In this document: piece by piece, positions 52,901 to 59,105 of the stretch
Numbering within the stretch: position 1 is the stretch's first letter
Layout: each line of letters starts with the position of its first letter
NCBI GenBank assembly: GCA_002633005.1
Contig: NMRA01000043.1
Coordinates: 368,474 to 432,473, forward strand
Direction of reading: 5' to 3'
Source of the DNA: Phoronis australis
Lineage: Eukaryota > Phoronida > Phoronidae
Length of the DNA: 64,000 nt
Translations under genes and position numbers: made by a program
Notes under the pieces: model-generated
What the model was told of the DNA's origin: nothing
Seen by the model: only the letters and a program-made list of their open reading frames with translations
Databases searched by the model: none

Positions 52901-55485
52901 ACATCAAAAGAGAATAGCGACAACGGCTTGACTGCAGGTTTAAGCTGACCAGGTGTTTATTTGACACTGAACTTGGGATCCCTGCTCTTTAAAAAAACAA
53001 CGTACCCCAAAACTGCAACGCGAAGTCTCAGTTCTGATAATTCGCGGCTCGATATTCCCTAGGCCCCAGGGGTTCACCCCTTCCGACTGCTGCCAATTGA
53101 CCTATCGCAAGCTCAACCCCCTTGCGCAATGTTGACTAACAAACAATAAGTTTTAACTGGCAACGTGTTGTTTGTCGGGTAAACGACCGGGTTGGAAACG
53201 AAGGTGCATGAATAATGTTGCGTTCTAAATGCAGGGCTTGGAATGACCAATGACAAAAACGCGGGAACTTTTACAGCCCAAATCATGCGCGCTACCCAGC
53301 CTTGAAATGGTCGATGTGAACCTTTCCCCGACAAAAATCGGGAGGACTAAAAACATGTTACCACCATCAGTAGCATGCGTCTGCGTCCTTTTAGCTCGTC
53401 CGTCCACTCCCAACCCACACATTTTTGGCTGCAGAGCCATAGTATTTGTCGCCGCGGTTTACAATAACACGAGACGCCATTGAAAATCCCGCCACGCTAT
53501 CCCAGATGCCCCGGCAATGTTGACAATTTACGTTCCTCCAAAACATAAAGAGCAACTTCCGCTTTCAGAGGTGAACGTCGTATGCAACGCCGCGGTAAGA
53601 AAGAAATTTGACGCGGTAATTTTATATCAAATCCGATTTTTTTACGCGGAAATATAATAAAATGCACGGACAGAACATTTGAAAAAAGCGGAAATCCGCG
53701 TTTCCGCGGAAAATTCCAAGCCCTGTAAATGGTCAGTTAAGCCGGCACTCAAAATCCTGGCAATAGGTCAATATTCAGCCAGCCTACATCGTAGATATTT
53801 CAGACTTGAATGGGAAGGATTTTGTTCCAGCTGAAACTAGCCAATGAAGAAACAAAATTATTCGGGAGGGCTAAAAAGGCAGGTAGAAACAATATTCACA
53901 AAGTTAAGGGAATTCTTCAAAATCCGAGAGCTTCCCACCTAAAGCAAATTAGGAGTGTTGGAAAGACCACTGTCACATTTCTCTGGCTTTATTTTTTCGA
54001 ATATGTTTTATCCAGAGCACTGCAGACGGAAACTTAGCACGGCAGACGGCACCGCTGAAGTTGTAGGTATTGAAGCCAGCGGGGTTCTTAGTTTTGTGAA
54101 CATGGGAAGAAAATAAAATGACAAAGCGTTCAAGGTATTACATTTTGAAACAAATCCATGACCCGAAACAATAATTCGTTACTTGTATTATAATTCACAT
54201 TGCCAAAAAACCGTCTTCGACACTGTCGTTGCATTCTTTATGATCGATTTTTAATCTAACAAGAGCAACGCGGAGCGTTGAAATGCGCCCACAATTGCAC
54301 CGCATACGGTATCCTTCTAGGGTTGTTTATTGGTATCATAAAGTGGCCAGTAGAGGGCATACTTTGCAAAATGGAAAGGCATGGTCATTGTCTCCTCAAT
54401 AGGCTAGGGGCAAAATGTGAGTAATCTTCATAATACAAGCACATCCTATACACCAGTTGCTTAAAGCACCACAGAAACATAGAATTAAAAACAAATTTAC
54501 CAACATACGAGATTAGCACAGCATTAGAATGCCAGAAACAAATTTCTACTNGAGATACAGCCATAGGCGCAAAAAAACAAAACTGCCAATAGGAGGCGCC
54601 ACAGTAGTCGAAATCGTCGGAAAATCATCGTAAACCGTCCTCTACATAGTAAGCACATACATGCCAATTTTCACAATCATCCTTTGAGCGGTTTGGTTGA
54701 TAGAGGGGTGGAAGCACAAAAACAGACTCGAAAACACTAAAAATGGCCACTAGGTGGCGCAAACTATGTCGAATCCATCCGAAAACGGCAGGATAGCGTC
54801 ATCTCACTAGTAGGTGCCTACATACCAAATTTCATGAAAATCCGTTCAGGACTTTTGAAGATACAAAGGTAAGCGTAAAAAAATAAAATTGCCACTAGGG
54901 GGCACACCAGTAGTCGGATCCGTCCGAAAGTTCGCACATGCCGTCCCATTCGTGAATGGAACATATGTGCCAAATTTCATGAACGTATGTCAAAGGGTTT
55001 TGGAGATAGAGCAGTGGACGCCGGACGGACGGACGGACGGACAGAGATGACGGCATAATGCGTCCACATATAAATATGTGGGCGCATAAAAATGGGTAAT
55101 CGTGCGTTTCCTTATCACTGGGCGCGTAATCATCAATCTTCAAAAGTCGGGGATGGGCGCTTAACCGAGAGATGGGCGCTTAACCGAGAGGTGGGCGCTT
55201 AACTGGAAATCTATAAAAATCGGAGAGGGGTGGTTAACCGAGCAGTGGACGGTTAAATCGAAAATCCACCTAAAGTAGGGGATGGGCGGTTAAGTGAGCA
55301 TGGGCGATAACGCGAACGTTTACGGTAGTATAAACTAGACTGCTCATACCATCACTTGCACAACAGATATATCAAGGGATTGTCCTTCATGCAGTCCATA
55401 AACATTCTCCATTAAAACTTACTGTCTGTCAAAATCCAACATTGCTGGAGTGAATCTAATACTTCTTGGCGTACCGCCATCGCCT
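20544..55485 (-). CDS. TMEM131: TMEM131, 31 coding exons, 5' end missing
   Basis: Single-pass ER/Golgi membrane protein. In animals TMEM131 family proteins bind procollagen through lumenal PapD-like domains and the TRAPP subunit TRAPPC8 through the cytoplasmic tail, promoting collagen secretion. I joined 31 exons by GT/AG sites with every phase closing: 1726 residues plus a stop, against roughly 1880 in the human protein, so about 100 N-terminal residues including the signal peptide are missing. Numbering from the first codon here: lumenal part 1-1000 with repeated LDFG-type beta-sandwich modules and many N-glycosylation sequons, membrane segment about 1002-1023, tail 1024-1726 with a Lys/Glu-rich segment, SSTTTETS, LPYTP, DSPPPLW and Trp-containing C-terminal motifs. 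Introns run from 69 bases to 4.8 kb and are loaded with repeats. No internal stop was found in any exon. Orthology is very secure; the start is unknown. Confidence 0.95.
22298..22462 (-). CDS. TMEM131: TMEM131 exon dd
   Basis: Residues 1639-1693: SGLWGGLSEAANSSW and SSIWANAGS, matching the conserved SGLW/SSIW pair near the C-terminus. Confidence 0.93.
22845..23071 (-). CDS. TMEM131: TMEM131 exon cc
   Basis: Residues 1563-1638. The basic helix MQRLQAERRRLLMEYQRKL is followed by ALWDPQFIPPEKW, which aligns with the Leu-Trp-(Glu/Asp) motif in vertebrate tails. Confidence 0.9.
23687..23851 (-). CDS. TMEM131: TMEM131 exon bb
   Basis: Residues 1508-1562, PSWNSNPVPILPPDVSPF and NSWNQPPSPVYG; Pro/Ser/Trp-rich tail. 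Confidence 0.88.
24606..24857 (-). CDS. TMEM131: TMEM131 exon aa
   Basis: Residues 1424-1507, EDFSEMAYQTQQVEMQYGRR, then a low-complexity Ser/Asn/Ala part. An in-frame ATG near 24843 is internal. Confidence 0.88.
25573..25668 (-). CDS. TMEM131: TMEM131 exon z
   Basis: Residues 1392-1423: TDSSDVSKDSPPPLWDMP, matching the conserved DSPPP-W-D motif. Short; found by phase and similarity. Confidence 0.93.
26848..26999 (-). CDS. TMEM131: TMEM131 exon y
   Basis: Residues 1341-1391: LSLPYTPHRENG (the family's LPYTP motif) and a basic run ending RPMRLK. Confidence 0.93.
27821..28011 (-). CDS. TMEM131: TMEM131 exon x
   Basis: Residues 1278-1340, GCSTPEPLVPKAEKQ then Lys-rich sequence; likely disordered tail. 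Ends AC|gtgagt. Confidence 0.9.
28546..28706 (-). CDS. TMEM131: TMEM131 exon w
   Basis: Residues 1224-1277: Lys/Arg/Glu-rich helix (EEKERRELEKKQRKE) followed by the conserved motif SSTTTETSSLDNDD. Confidence 0.94.
29016..29836 (-). CDS. TMEM131: TMEM131 exon v (membrane segment)
   Basis: Residues 950-1223, the largest exon. FTPDF and LPRPPWEP precede the hydrophobic segment at residues 1002-1023 (29617-29682, YYSCVSAMGFFLLVILLYTY). The cytoplasmic side is basic and low complexity, rich in Lys, Glu, Ser and Asn. An internal ATG at 29817 is not a start, because the frame runs on upstream. Confidence 0.97.
30350..30545 (-). CDS. TMEM131: TMEM131 exon u
   Basis: Residues 885-949: FTIKNTGELEVFV and SCEGYGFRVLNCEAF. 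Donor GC|gtacgt; reading on past it reaches a stop, so the splice is needed. Confidence 0.95.
30945..31260 (-). CDS. TMEM131: TMEM131 exon t
   Basis: Residues 780-884. FLITVGFHPKDD and LIVRNNVTILEALVLHGRG are hallmark TMEM131 segments of the last lumenal module. Confidence 0.96.
31490..31640. repeat. Probable dispersed repeat in TMEM131 intron
   Basis: Distinct composition: tgtatgggagggggaag followed by three cacccacc-rich segments. The copy number inside this window is one, so repeat status is a guess. Confidence 0.25.
31800..32610 (+). mobile_element. Modular repeat, distant relative of the CTCF-motif family
   Basis: Contains four modules at about 132-167-base spacing, three with GCCAACAGGG(T/G)GG cores (31983, 32115, 32426) and one diverged (32287), each followed by a tcgaatccgtcc-like block. 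The 3' end (gacggagggacggatgcgat, atatgcgtc) parallels the ends of copies at 37, 42 and 54 kb. No coding capacity. Confidence 0.55.
32916..33104 (-). CDS. TMEM131: TMEM131 exon s
   Basis: Residues 717-779: MVELKNPSDTIAIAQVVLL then an acidic helix-like part ETEDEEMFRLEE. Confidence 0.93.
33215..33960 (+). repeat. Repeat copy with broken reading frame (copy 1)
   Basis: Shares long blocks with 35808-36290: the cacatgacctggactgtgtt start, an acaatgccggaattccga block, the gttgcgtcatatggttgacag block and a ttatgacatggataaaacc block. The block after acaatg reads MPEFREDDKVIIDKSG before a stop, with continuation LLNGPIFGSESHIHVHSNG in another frame. Not identified. It has about 290 internal bases (33490-33780) that copy 2 lacks. 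Confidence 0.6.
34290..34434 (-). CDS. TMEM131: TMEM131 exon r
   Basis: Residues 668-716, VDISDIRGFLFPAQ and ILRFPLTQIGNSS; the FPLT-NSS part aligns with the vertebrate protein. Acceptor with a strong pyrimidine tract (ctttcttcacttcag). Confidence 0.92.
35224..35343. mobile_element. 120-bp inverted-end element (MITE-like)
   Basis: Ends are an 11-bp perfect inverted repeat, cgctaggacct at 35224-35234 and aggtcctagcg at 35333-35343, with a further internal ctaggtcctag. No target duplication was established. Confidence 0.45.
35383..35500 (-). CDS. TMEM131: TMEM131 exon q
   Basis: Residues 629-667: HQWLLGLSLN and DVADIDQYLYTRFRQKW. Phase 2/2. A 120-bp inverted-end element lies 40 bases past its donor. 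Confidence 0.9.
35808..36290 (+). repeat. Repeat copy with broken reading frame (copy 2)
   Basis: Partner of 33215-33960. The same frame reads MTEFRIGDMVMTDKSGVTT to a stop at the same place as copy 1. The copies are substituted at many positions, so this is an old dispersed repeat and not an assembly duplicate. Confidence 0.6.
36684..36759 (-). CDS. TMEM131: TMEM131 exon p
   Basis: Residues 604-628, LYFDAKRECLDDCYLGLP, matching the conserved YFD-C-D-CY-GLP segment. The donor CAG|gtatgg was preferred over TTAG|gtttac inside the exon because the family keeps GLP. Both give the same phase. Confidence 0.88.
37161..38370 (+). mobile_element. CTCF-motif modular repeat, copy A
   Basis: Starts with hairpin caatgc-aga-gcattg and subterminal atgcgctcac; ends cacatgtaaatatgtgagcgct. 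Seven modules with cores at 37248, 37432, 37593, 37732, 37874, 38033 and 38177 (spacing 139-184). Four fit CCASYAGRKGGC exactly. No open reading frame of note; non-autonomous. Older or different subfamily from copies B and C. Confidence 0.75.
38396..38548 (-). CDS. TMEM131: TMEM131 exon o
   Basis: Residues 553-603: ALILRSTFETYMEVERV and DSRFYWEPP. Its donor (gtaagt) lies only 25 bases from the 3' end of the repeat at 37161-38370. Confidence 0.93.
38833..38919 (-). CDS. TMEM131: TMEM131 exon n
   Basis: Residues 524-552, ILYIPITLRTADGS then DKIVFDNVYP, opening the fourth module. Confidence 0.92.
39152..39256 (-). CDS. TMEM131: TMEM131 exon m
   Basis: Residues 489-523, FSVNLVAPDYEATFAAEV. Acceptor attccag, donor gtaagt. 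Confidence 0.9.
39624..39746 (-). CDS. TMEM131: TMEM131 exon l
   Basis: Residues 448-488, beginning IVISHYRANLRK; a polar, variable stretch with NGT and NVS sequons. Confidence 0.9.
40410..40520 (-). CDS. TMEM131: TMEM131 exon k
   Basis: Residues 411-447: LDFGTLGMDEERS and IRNDNPID, start of the third LDFG module. Donor gtatgt. Confidence 0.93.
40600..40800. repeat. Possible fold-back element
   Basis: Rich in gtttacacc / gggtgtaaa and tgtatat / atatacac inverted words (for example tttacacc near 40636 and ggtgtaaa near 40700). No clean ends seen. Confidence 0.25.
40922..40980. repeat. (CTG)n trinucleotide repeat in intron
   Basis: About 15 ctg/ctgtt units on the plus strand, meaning CAG on the transcribed minus strand, in the intron before exon j's downstream neighbour. 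Leu/Cys/Ala-rich frames here are artefacts. Confidence 0.95.
41226..41378. repeat. 30-bp tandem repeat, 5 perfect copies
   Basis: Exact 30-base unit, aaataatcccattctggaac plus ten more bases, five times without visible change. Period divisible by three keeps frames open on both strands; none is credible as a gene. Confidence 0.95.
41620..41790 (-). CDS. TMEM131: TMEM131 exon j
   Basis: Residues 354-410: NFSKPVVLLPGQT and FHLPVIIYNG, the end of a beta-sandwich module. Phase 0. Confidence 0.95.
42460..42613 (-). CDS. TMEM131: TMEM131 exon i
   Basis: Residues 302-353, SPFNNMTRNLTITNTF, with several N-glycosylation sequons (NMT, NLT, NVT, NAS). The N gap lies in the intron before it, and the phase still closes, so no exon need be lost there. 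Confidence 0.92.
43180..43516. other. Assembly gap of 337 N
   Basis: Run of n inside repeat copy B. Translations crossing it are meaningless. TMEM131 phases on both sides close without an exon here. Confidence 1.
43975..44018. repeat. (GGAC)n microsatellite
   Basis: About ten perfect ggac units inside repeat copy B. Copy C has only four to five (55020-55041), so the tract varies between copies. Confidence 0.95.
44201..44306 (-). CDS. TMEM131: TMEM131 exon h
   Basis: Residues 267-301: KHWSGKIVIKSKN and IPYRADVLHG, closing the second module. Donor GG|gtaaga. Confidence 0.92.
44616..44724 (-). CDS. TMEM131: TMEM131 exon g
   Basis: Residues 231-266, NDAVNIEFRPVKV and SIGSITFT, matching the strand pattern of the family. 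Confidence 0.92.
45462..45580 (-). CDS. TMEM131: TMEM131 exon f
   Basis: Residues 191-230, PGLYAPTEVLDFGILR, start of a second LDFG beta-sandwich module. The 27-bp minisatellite lies just upstream in the intron (45649-45870). Confidence 0.93.
45649..45875. repeat. 27-bp minisatellite, about 8 copies
   Basis: Unit ttgactaactgtatactgtg plus caaattg, with one copy shortened (45762) and one with an insertion (45848). In the TMEM131 intron upstream of exon f. Confidence 0.93.
46952..47099 (-). CDS. TMEM131: TMEM131 exon e
   Basis: Residues 142-190: YETKPVMRASF and sequon NHTAYIRIKT, then LVLPVEVEVSS. Donor is A|gtaggt. The nearby AG|gtctac would break the phase. Confidence 0.92.
47778..47950. 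repeat. 57-bp tandem repeat, 3 copies
   Basis: Unit includes tttggacaaattcataagg and taaccttaac-catgcc-tccttaccc; three copies differ by a few substitutions. Intronic. Confidence 0.92.
48529..48651 (-). CDS. TMEM131: TMEM131 exon d
   Basis: Residues 101-141 with GVGIPNPYRLRPF, nearly invariant between animals. Acceptor ttttcag, donor gtaagt. Confidence 0.95.
49916..50029 (-). CDS. TMEM131: TMEM131 exon c
   Basis: Residues 63-100 with LAREVGNVENTLYIHTSQG, a family signature. Phase 0 both ends. Confidence 0.95.
50453..50576 (-). CDS. TMEM131: TMEM131 exon b
   Basis: Residues 21-62, PVGMPVMEQVTVQNP, the most conserved start of the PapD-like domain. Follows the largest intron (4.8 kb), which contains the repeat copy at 54261-55087. 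Confidence 0.95.
51450..51605. repeat. GGGCGGTTAA-type repeat
   Basis: Starts taccgtaaacattcgggtta and contains alternating ggcggttaa / ttaaccgcc words. Its end motif recurs inverted at 55310-55330. Confidence 0.5.
52560..53960. repeat. Segment with diverged second copy at 62.9 kb
   Basis: Blocks such as tttgcgcgcaatg..cgatcgcgac, caccaaattcgcacatc, agaatagcgacaacgg, ggtgtttatttga and attcgggagggctaaaaagg recur in the same order and strand at 62890-63700 with heavy divergence. Relatively CpG-rich. No gene recognised. Confidence 0.45.
54261..55087 (+). mobile_element. CTCF-motif modular repeat, copy C
   Basis: Almost identical to copy B: hairpin caacgc-gga-gcgttg, inverted ends atgcgcccac (54283-54292) and gtgggcgcat (55078-55087). 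Cores at 54347, 54586, 54747 and 54892, three of them exact fits. The single n at 54551 joins sequence that in copy B lies about 430 bases apart, so the middle is missing or misassembled. Confidence 0.8.
55095..55330. repeat. GGGCGCTTAACC tandem repeat block
   Basis: Several units of gatgggcgcttaaccgaga (about 20-23 bases), degenerating toward gggcggttaag. Ends ataacgcgaacgtttacggta, the inverted form of the start at 51453. Lies between repeat copy C and exon a. Confidence 0.7.
55423..55485 (-). CDS. TMEM131: TMEM131 exon a (first found)
   Basis: Residues 1-20. IRFTPAMLDFD opens the first PapD-like module. Acceptor tttttcag; donor CA|gtaagt. Starts with one base of a split codon, so an exon ending in two bases must lie upstream. 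Too short to show as a reading frame. Confidence 0.9.
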
Positions 55486-55689
55486 CTGAAAAACACAAGA
55501 GAGTAACGTTATGATTGAAAAAGAGTAATGACATATATTGACCGTGTGCATCACAAAGCATAAAAATATGAGGTGCTCCTTTTTCAAATATTTCCATGGT
55601 GCTGAGATCTTGGTCAGTCCAAGATCAACACCAGCCACGCTCTTCTAAAGAGGAACACTCATGAAGATATATGAAGAATTGATATGTGA

Positions 55690-56450
55690 TGAGGCAACTG
55701 CAAAGAAAATCCAAATTTACACCAGAGAGCAACAAAGTAGTTAGACCTGTCCAAAAACCCAACACCATGCCATGGTCTCTTCAATAATATATAAGCATAA
55801 CTTCACCAAGCTGGTGAGGCAGGAAGAGAAATGAAATTTTTAACAAGGTCCACCAAAGTTTTCAAAGCTGTCTAAAAACCAATGGCCGCCATGCTCTCTT
55901 CAACAGGATTATATACGTCAAATTAAATACATATCCATCAAAGAAAACTGAAGCAAACACAAAAAACTGAAATTGTCACACAGGGGCTCCACAGCAGATC
56001 TGCCCAAAAATTAATGTCACCATTGCTCCCCTCAATAAGAATACATCTGCCACCTTTCATCATGATTATGCGGTTTCAAGTGATTTGGCAGAGGATAGAA
56101 AGGTGGGTGTCAAAACACTAGAAAATAATAACATAAGGTAGAAAGAAGAGGATACATACTTCGTCACATTCATTGAGCATCAGGAACGTGTTGTTCTTGT
56201 CTCAATAGAAAAGTATAAACGAAATTTCATAAGAATCTGTCAAGGAACTTGATATGTAAGCAAACATAAAAAATTAAAATTGCCACTAGGAGGCACAACT
56301 GTAGTCGGATCCAGCTGAAGGTCAACAAACACCTTCAGTTCCACAAGAACACCTCAGCCAGATTTCGCGAAGATCCTTTAAGAGGATTAGGAGATATGGC
56401 AGCGGATGCCGGATACCCATACAGAGATGACGGGACCATGCGCCCACATG
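55690..56450 (+). mobile_element. CTCF-motif modular repeat, degraded copy D
   Basis: Contains one clear core, ccactaggaggc at 56283, followed by tagtcggatcc; an earlier decayed module near 55970 (gtcacacaggggctcc); and an end cagagatgacgggaccatgcgcccacatg. The 5' end is not recognisable. Confidence 0.55.
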
Positions 56451-56596
56451 AAATCCAAGCTCTGAACTCCAGCTTACAGGTTACTCTTCTTTTCTACATC
56501 AGTAAACATCTCTAATTGTGCTCTAAAGCATCACAGAAAGTTTGAAAATGTGTCTTCTGGTGAAGATCAAAAGTACCTTTGTCTTGCACAAAATGT

Positions 56597-56995
56597 AGAA
56601 ATGCTAAAAACTGGCAAAGGCCTTGTAACCTATATACAATGACAGTAAGTGATGAGCAACACCTACCAGGTATGCTGATCATTGTCATTGTACACACAGA
56701 GGTCAAGACCTCTCTCAGGTTATCAAGACTCAGGTTGCAGACTTCAAAATTTCAAAAATCAGCCTCGTCCTAGAAGATAAATGTTAGTGTCTACCATATT
56801 TGTCCAAGTTATCACCAAGGGTGCTTAAAATTGGGAACTAAAGAATGAGGGGAGGGTCCTTAAACCAAGCATAGAAGCTTGAAAACAACATTTTTGAGAA
56901 GGTAAGCATGTCGAACTCGCGTGCAAGACTTAAAGCTGCATTTCGTATTGTTTAGCTAGCTAAAATTGAAAACCAAAATAACTTTTCAGTTTTTG
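56597..56995. repeat. Left copy of duplication before single n
   Basis: About 400 bases starting aaaactggcaaaggccttgtaa, repeated at 56997-57395 straight after the n at 56996 with only a few substitutions (for example caacacctacc/caacacgtacc). Most likely unmerged alleles or contig overlap. Confidence 0.85.
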
Positions 56996-56996
56996 N

Positions 56997-57395
56997 AAAA
57001 CTGGCAAAGGCCTTGTAAACTATATACAATGACAGTAAGTGATGAGCAACACGTACCAGGTATGCTGATCATTGTCATTGTACACACAGAGGTCAAGACC
57101 TCTCTCAGGTTATCAAGACTCAGGTTGCAGACTTCAAAATTTCAAAAATCAGCCTAGTCCTAGAAGATAAATGTTAGTGTCTACCATATTTGTCCAAGTT
57201 ATCACCAAGGGTGCTTAAAATTGGGAACTAAAGAATGAGGGGAGGGTCCTTAAACCAAGCATAGAAGCTTGAAAACAACATTTTTGAGAAGGTAAGCATG
57301 TTGAACTAGCGTGCAAGACTTAAAGCTGCATTTCGTATTGTTTAGCTAGCTAAAATTGAAAACCAAAATAACTTTTCAGTTTTTGTTAAATTGTT
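56997..57395. repeat. Right copy of duplication after single n
   Basis: Partner of 56597-56995; ends in the same acttttcagtttttg and continues into unique sequence. Confidence 0.85.
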
Positions 57396-57604
57396 TTCTG
57401 TTGGCAAGAGGAACATATAGATCCCCCAAAGGTAAAGAAATGTATCAGGGAAATCTTCGATTTTACTGAAGTTGGCCAAACCTGAAATACGAAAATGGTG
57501 CGCCAGGAATTATACTGTCAACAATAACAATTCCTGTGAATACATAAGACCAATGACCCCAGTTGACCTAGTTACTTAGCAACGACATTTTATTCATGCA
57601 ATAT

Positions 57605-57715
57605 TAAGTTCGTTGAAAACACAACTAAATTTTTTATTTGAAAGCTTGATAGAGTTTCTCCTAGAGTCGAAACAATCTCCTTTCTTCGGGTGTGCAGCTA
57701 TATAGCAAAACACAT
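57605..57715. repeat. Dispersed repeat copy, partner of 1101-1215
   Basis: Shares agttcgttgaaa, tttgaaagcttgata and the caatctcctttcttc block with the copy near the start of the window. Confidence 0.45.
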
Positions 57716-58301
57716 TTTAAGTGCAATGAAAATCCCATGACAGATACTGTTGCCAAGACTCAATTGCAAAGTTTAGAACTTCACTAAGTGATTCAGTTGA
57801 CACCAACCAAGTGTTATTGAGACATAACACTGTTTTAAAATGCTGAAACCATATGTGCGCGTGCCACTCAGATACATGCAGCTTGTGTTGTCAATAGGAC
57901 GCCATATTGGAGTGCTACACAAGACAAAATGGCAGAAAACACTGGGGGCTCTATGGCATCAGTCGGGAAATGCCGGGTCTCGCAGTGTTCTGCCTGCAGC
58001 CAAAGAGTTAAATTTTTTCGTCCTGTCATTGAGTCATGGGTTTTTTGATTTGGCCATGGAGTTTAGAGGTGCTGACACTAGGTTTTTATACCATAGTTCA
58101 TAGGCGGATTTAGGGGGGGCCCAGGGGNGCCGCAAAAAAAATAAAACAGTAAGAGCGTAGGGAAATGGTGAGTATATTAGTAAACCCCGATAATTAAAAT
58201 CATACGGATGAAAAGAAGATTTAAATGTGTGCAGTTTTAGTGTTTGGGGGGGGCTCAAACCCAATTTCAAGTATTAAATTCGGAACACGGCGCATTCGTA
58301 A

Positions 58302-58569
58302 CGGAGCTATGGCTAAGTATAGGCTCTCCCGCGATATCCCAGGCGACCGGCAGTGGCGTTGCGCACTACGACTCAGTTTTCGTCGTCTGCTCCACTGTGC
58401 AATGAAGAAAATTTACTTCATTTTTTAAAGAGAATGGAACCTGAGTGACGATGGAAAAACAGAAGCTGCTGGTAAGATGGGAATTTTAATGAAAGCCTTA
58501 GTGAATCACTCAGAAACTCGCAATACTCTCTTTGTCAAACCTTATCTTAAGACGATTTCCAAAGCAATC
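58302..58569. repeat. Left copy of duplication before single n
   Basis: taacggagctatggctaag onward is repeated from 58571 after the n at 58570, with two or so substitutions. Assembly artefact most likely. Confidence 0.85.
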
Positions 58570-58570
58570 N

Positions 58571-58841
58571 TAACGGAGCTATGGCTAAGTATAGGCTCTC
58601 CCGCGATATCCCAGGCGACCGGCAGTGGCGCTGCGCACTACGACTCAGTTTTCGTCGTCTGCTCCACTGTGCAATGAAGAAAATTTACTTCATTTTTTAA
58701 AGAGAATGGAACCTGAGTGACGATGGAAAAACAGAAGCTGCTGGTAAGATGGGAATTTTAATAGAAGCCTTAGTGAATCACTCAGAAACTCGCAATACTC
58801 TCTTTGTCAAACCTTATCTTAAGACGATTTCCAAAGCAATC
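58571..58841. repeat. Right copy of duplication after single n
   Basis: Partner of 58302-58569. Continues into gaccatttccaaagcaatc-type sequence and unique DNA beyond. Confidence 0.8.
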
Positions 58842-59039
58842 CCGTCATCATTGCCAAAACGAAAAACGGATCTGGTCTTTTGGGCATTTGAAGACTATTT
58901 TAAATACGACAAATTTGTTAACAATTGATGGCACAAAATATAAAACGTGTAACAAGCATTACGAAAAGAAGTAGGTTTCGCGCGCAAACGCTGTGGACCA
59001 TAAACAAGTAGGTCTTTTAGTATGGAATTTGTAGTTAAT

Positions 59040-59105
59040 CGTGGTGGTGTAGTGGTAACGCACGCGCTCTCTATCCGCCAGGTCGTGAGTTCGAGTCTCT
59101 GGTAA
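59040..59105 (+). other. tRNA-like pol III promoter segment (SINE head or tRNA relic)
   Basis: A box tggtgtagtgg (59045-59055) fits TRGYNNARNGG and B box gttcgagtc (59089-59097) fits GWTCRANNC, 33 bases apart as in tRNA genes. The anticodon and T stems pair only partly (gcg/cgc, gag/ctc), so it is not an intact tRNA. Best read as a tRNA-derived SINE head. Confidence 0.55.

Noticed and set aside
56512-56706. Possible missing TMEM131 exon with FLHFVQDK on the minus strand
   Set aside because: FVQ resembles the N-terminal region of the family, but the continuation does not match, and the block is part of a duplicated segment. Not enough to call.
57930-58040. Short frame with a Cys-rich SQCSACSQ segment
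   Set aside because: Too short and too few cysteines in order to support a CXXC zinc finger; probably chance.
59040-59105. Functional tRNA gene
   Set aside because: The A and B boxes are good, but the anticodon and T stems do not pair fully and no clean 7-bp acceptor stem is seen.
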